Assembly: GCA_026982235.1 (NCBI GenBank)
Contig: JALSHM010000337.1
Location: forward strand, 1 to 13,705
Origin: Robiginitomaculum sp.
GTDB taxonomy: Bacteria > Pseudomonadota > Alphaproteobacteria > Caulobacterales > Maricaulaceae
Direction of reading: 5' to 3'
DNA: 13,705 nt
A program made the translations under genes and the position numbers. The notes under the pieces were generated by a model. That model worked only from the letters and a program-made list of their open reading frames with translations. It searched no databases and was not told the DNA's origin. Below, piece after piece: positions 13,338 to 13,705 of the stretch. Each line of letters begins with the position of its first letter. Positions within the stretch are counted from its first letter, which is position 1.

Positions 13338-13705
13338 GCCAAAAACGCGGTTTCGGCCATATCTCGCCCAATCACAGAAAACACTTTTTCAACAATCGCT
13401 TGGGCATCGAGTTTAGCAAGCTTATACATAAGCTCTGGCGTGTCGTGATCTATGAAAATATCTGGCAGCACCATGGAGCGGACTTTTGTGCCCCGTTCCA
13501 GGCGCCCGCTTTCCGCCAATTCGTTCATAACGAACGCCCCAAATCCCCCCATAGCCCCTTCTTCAATGGTAATAAGGACTTCGTGTTCATCCGCTAAACG
13601 CCTGATGAGTTTTTTGTCCAGCGGTTTAATGAAGCGCGCATCAGCGACTGTGGTGGACAGACCCAATGCATCTAAATCTTCAGCAGCCTTCAGGGCTTCA
13701 CCAAG
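13334..13705 (-). CDS. dxs: 1-deoxy-D-xylulose-5-phosphate synthase, C-terminal part
   Basis: Thiamine-diphosphate enzyme joining pyruvate and glyceraldehyde 3-phosphate, the first step of the non-mevalonate isoprenoid pathway. Only about 123 C-terminal residues are in the window; the frame is open at the right edge, so the start and the cofactor-binding domains lie outside. Visible is the C-terminal transketolase domain: VADARFIKPLDKKLIRRLA, then HEVLITIEEGAMGGFGAFV, VRSMVLPDIFIDHDTPELMY, and LDAQAIVEKV, all typical of DXS. The gene converges on the small exported protein, and the two stop codons share two bases in the TTAA at 13334-13337; no terminator stem is visible in the overlap. Confidence 0.95.
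   Translation of the reverse strand, partial: LGEALKAAEDLDALGLSTTVADARFIKPLDKKLIRRLADEHEVLITIEEGAMGGFGAFVMNELAESGRLERGTKVRSMVLPDIFIDHDTPELMYKLAKLDAQAIVEKVFSVIGRDMAETAFLA

Overview
The window looks like a chromosomal segment of an alphaproteobacterium, most likely from the Caulobacterales/Hyphomonadaceae/Maricaulales side. This rests on the pdxH, small J-domain gene and aroC neighbourhood, a perfect CtrA-type box (TTAA-N7-TTAAC) at 12879-12894, and a moderate base composition. No rRNA, tRNA, CRISPR array, insertion sequence or integrase gene was seen. No stretch above 300 bases lacks a gene.

Layout. Positions 1-949 hold the end of a CDP-diglyceride synthase gene (cdsA type) and a PlsC-type acyltransferase, a phospholipid synthesis pair. 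Positions 950-3216 hold an AT-rich block that looks acquired: a cytosine-5 DNA methyltransferase overlapping by 53 bases a probable type II restriction endonuclease with a BamHI-like D...ExE active-site pattern. A 16-base perfect tandem repeat and an AT-rich inverted repeat precede it. Positions 3237-4295 encode an AI-2E/YdiK-family membrane protein. On the minus strand follow a small two-helix membrane protein gene that appears broken by a one-base loss in an A6 run (4309-4817) and pdxH (4858-5502). Divergent from pdxH is a plus-strand run: a tiny J-domain protein, aroC, a DCC/DUF393 thiol-disulfide protein and a saccharopine-dehydrogenase-like/DUF4166 fusion. The last three are coupled by TAATG and GTGA stop/start overlaps. 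A secreted, cysteine-rich, Ala/Gln/Glu-helical protein of unknown function lies convergent to them with no gap.

Positions 10105-13337 form an envelope-protein island: three consecutive exported glycine-zipper (2TM, Rickettsia 17-kDa antigen type) proteins and a small basic exported protein. The three zipper proteins carry four copies of the same glycine-zipper consensus, two of them in tandem in the middle protein. Each is followed by a different tail: a basic coiled coil, four 25-residue HPAPAP repeats, or a Gly/Tyr region ending in a poly-His tail. Two good intrinsic terminators (10844-10872 and 12781-12815) divide the island, and the CtrA-type box sits just upstream of its last gene. The window ends inside dxs, which reads in from the right edge and whose stop codon overlaps that of the neighbouring gene.

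The items most worth following are the restriction-modification pair and its upstream repeats, the glycine-zipper cluster with its repeat tails, and the apparent single-base frameshift in the small membrane protein.
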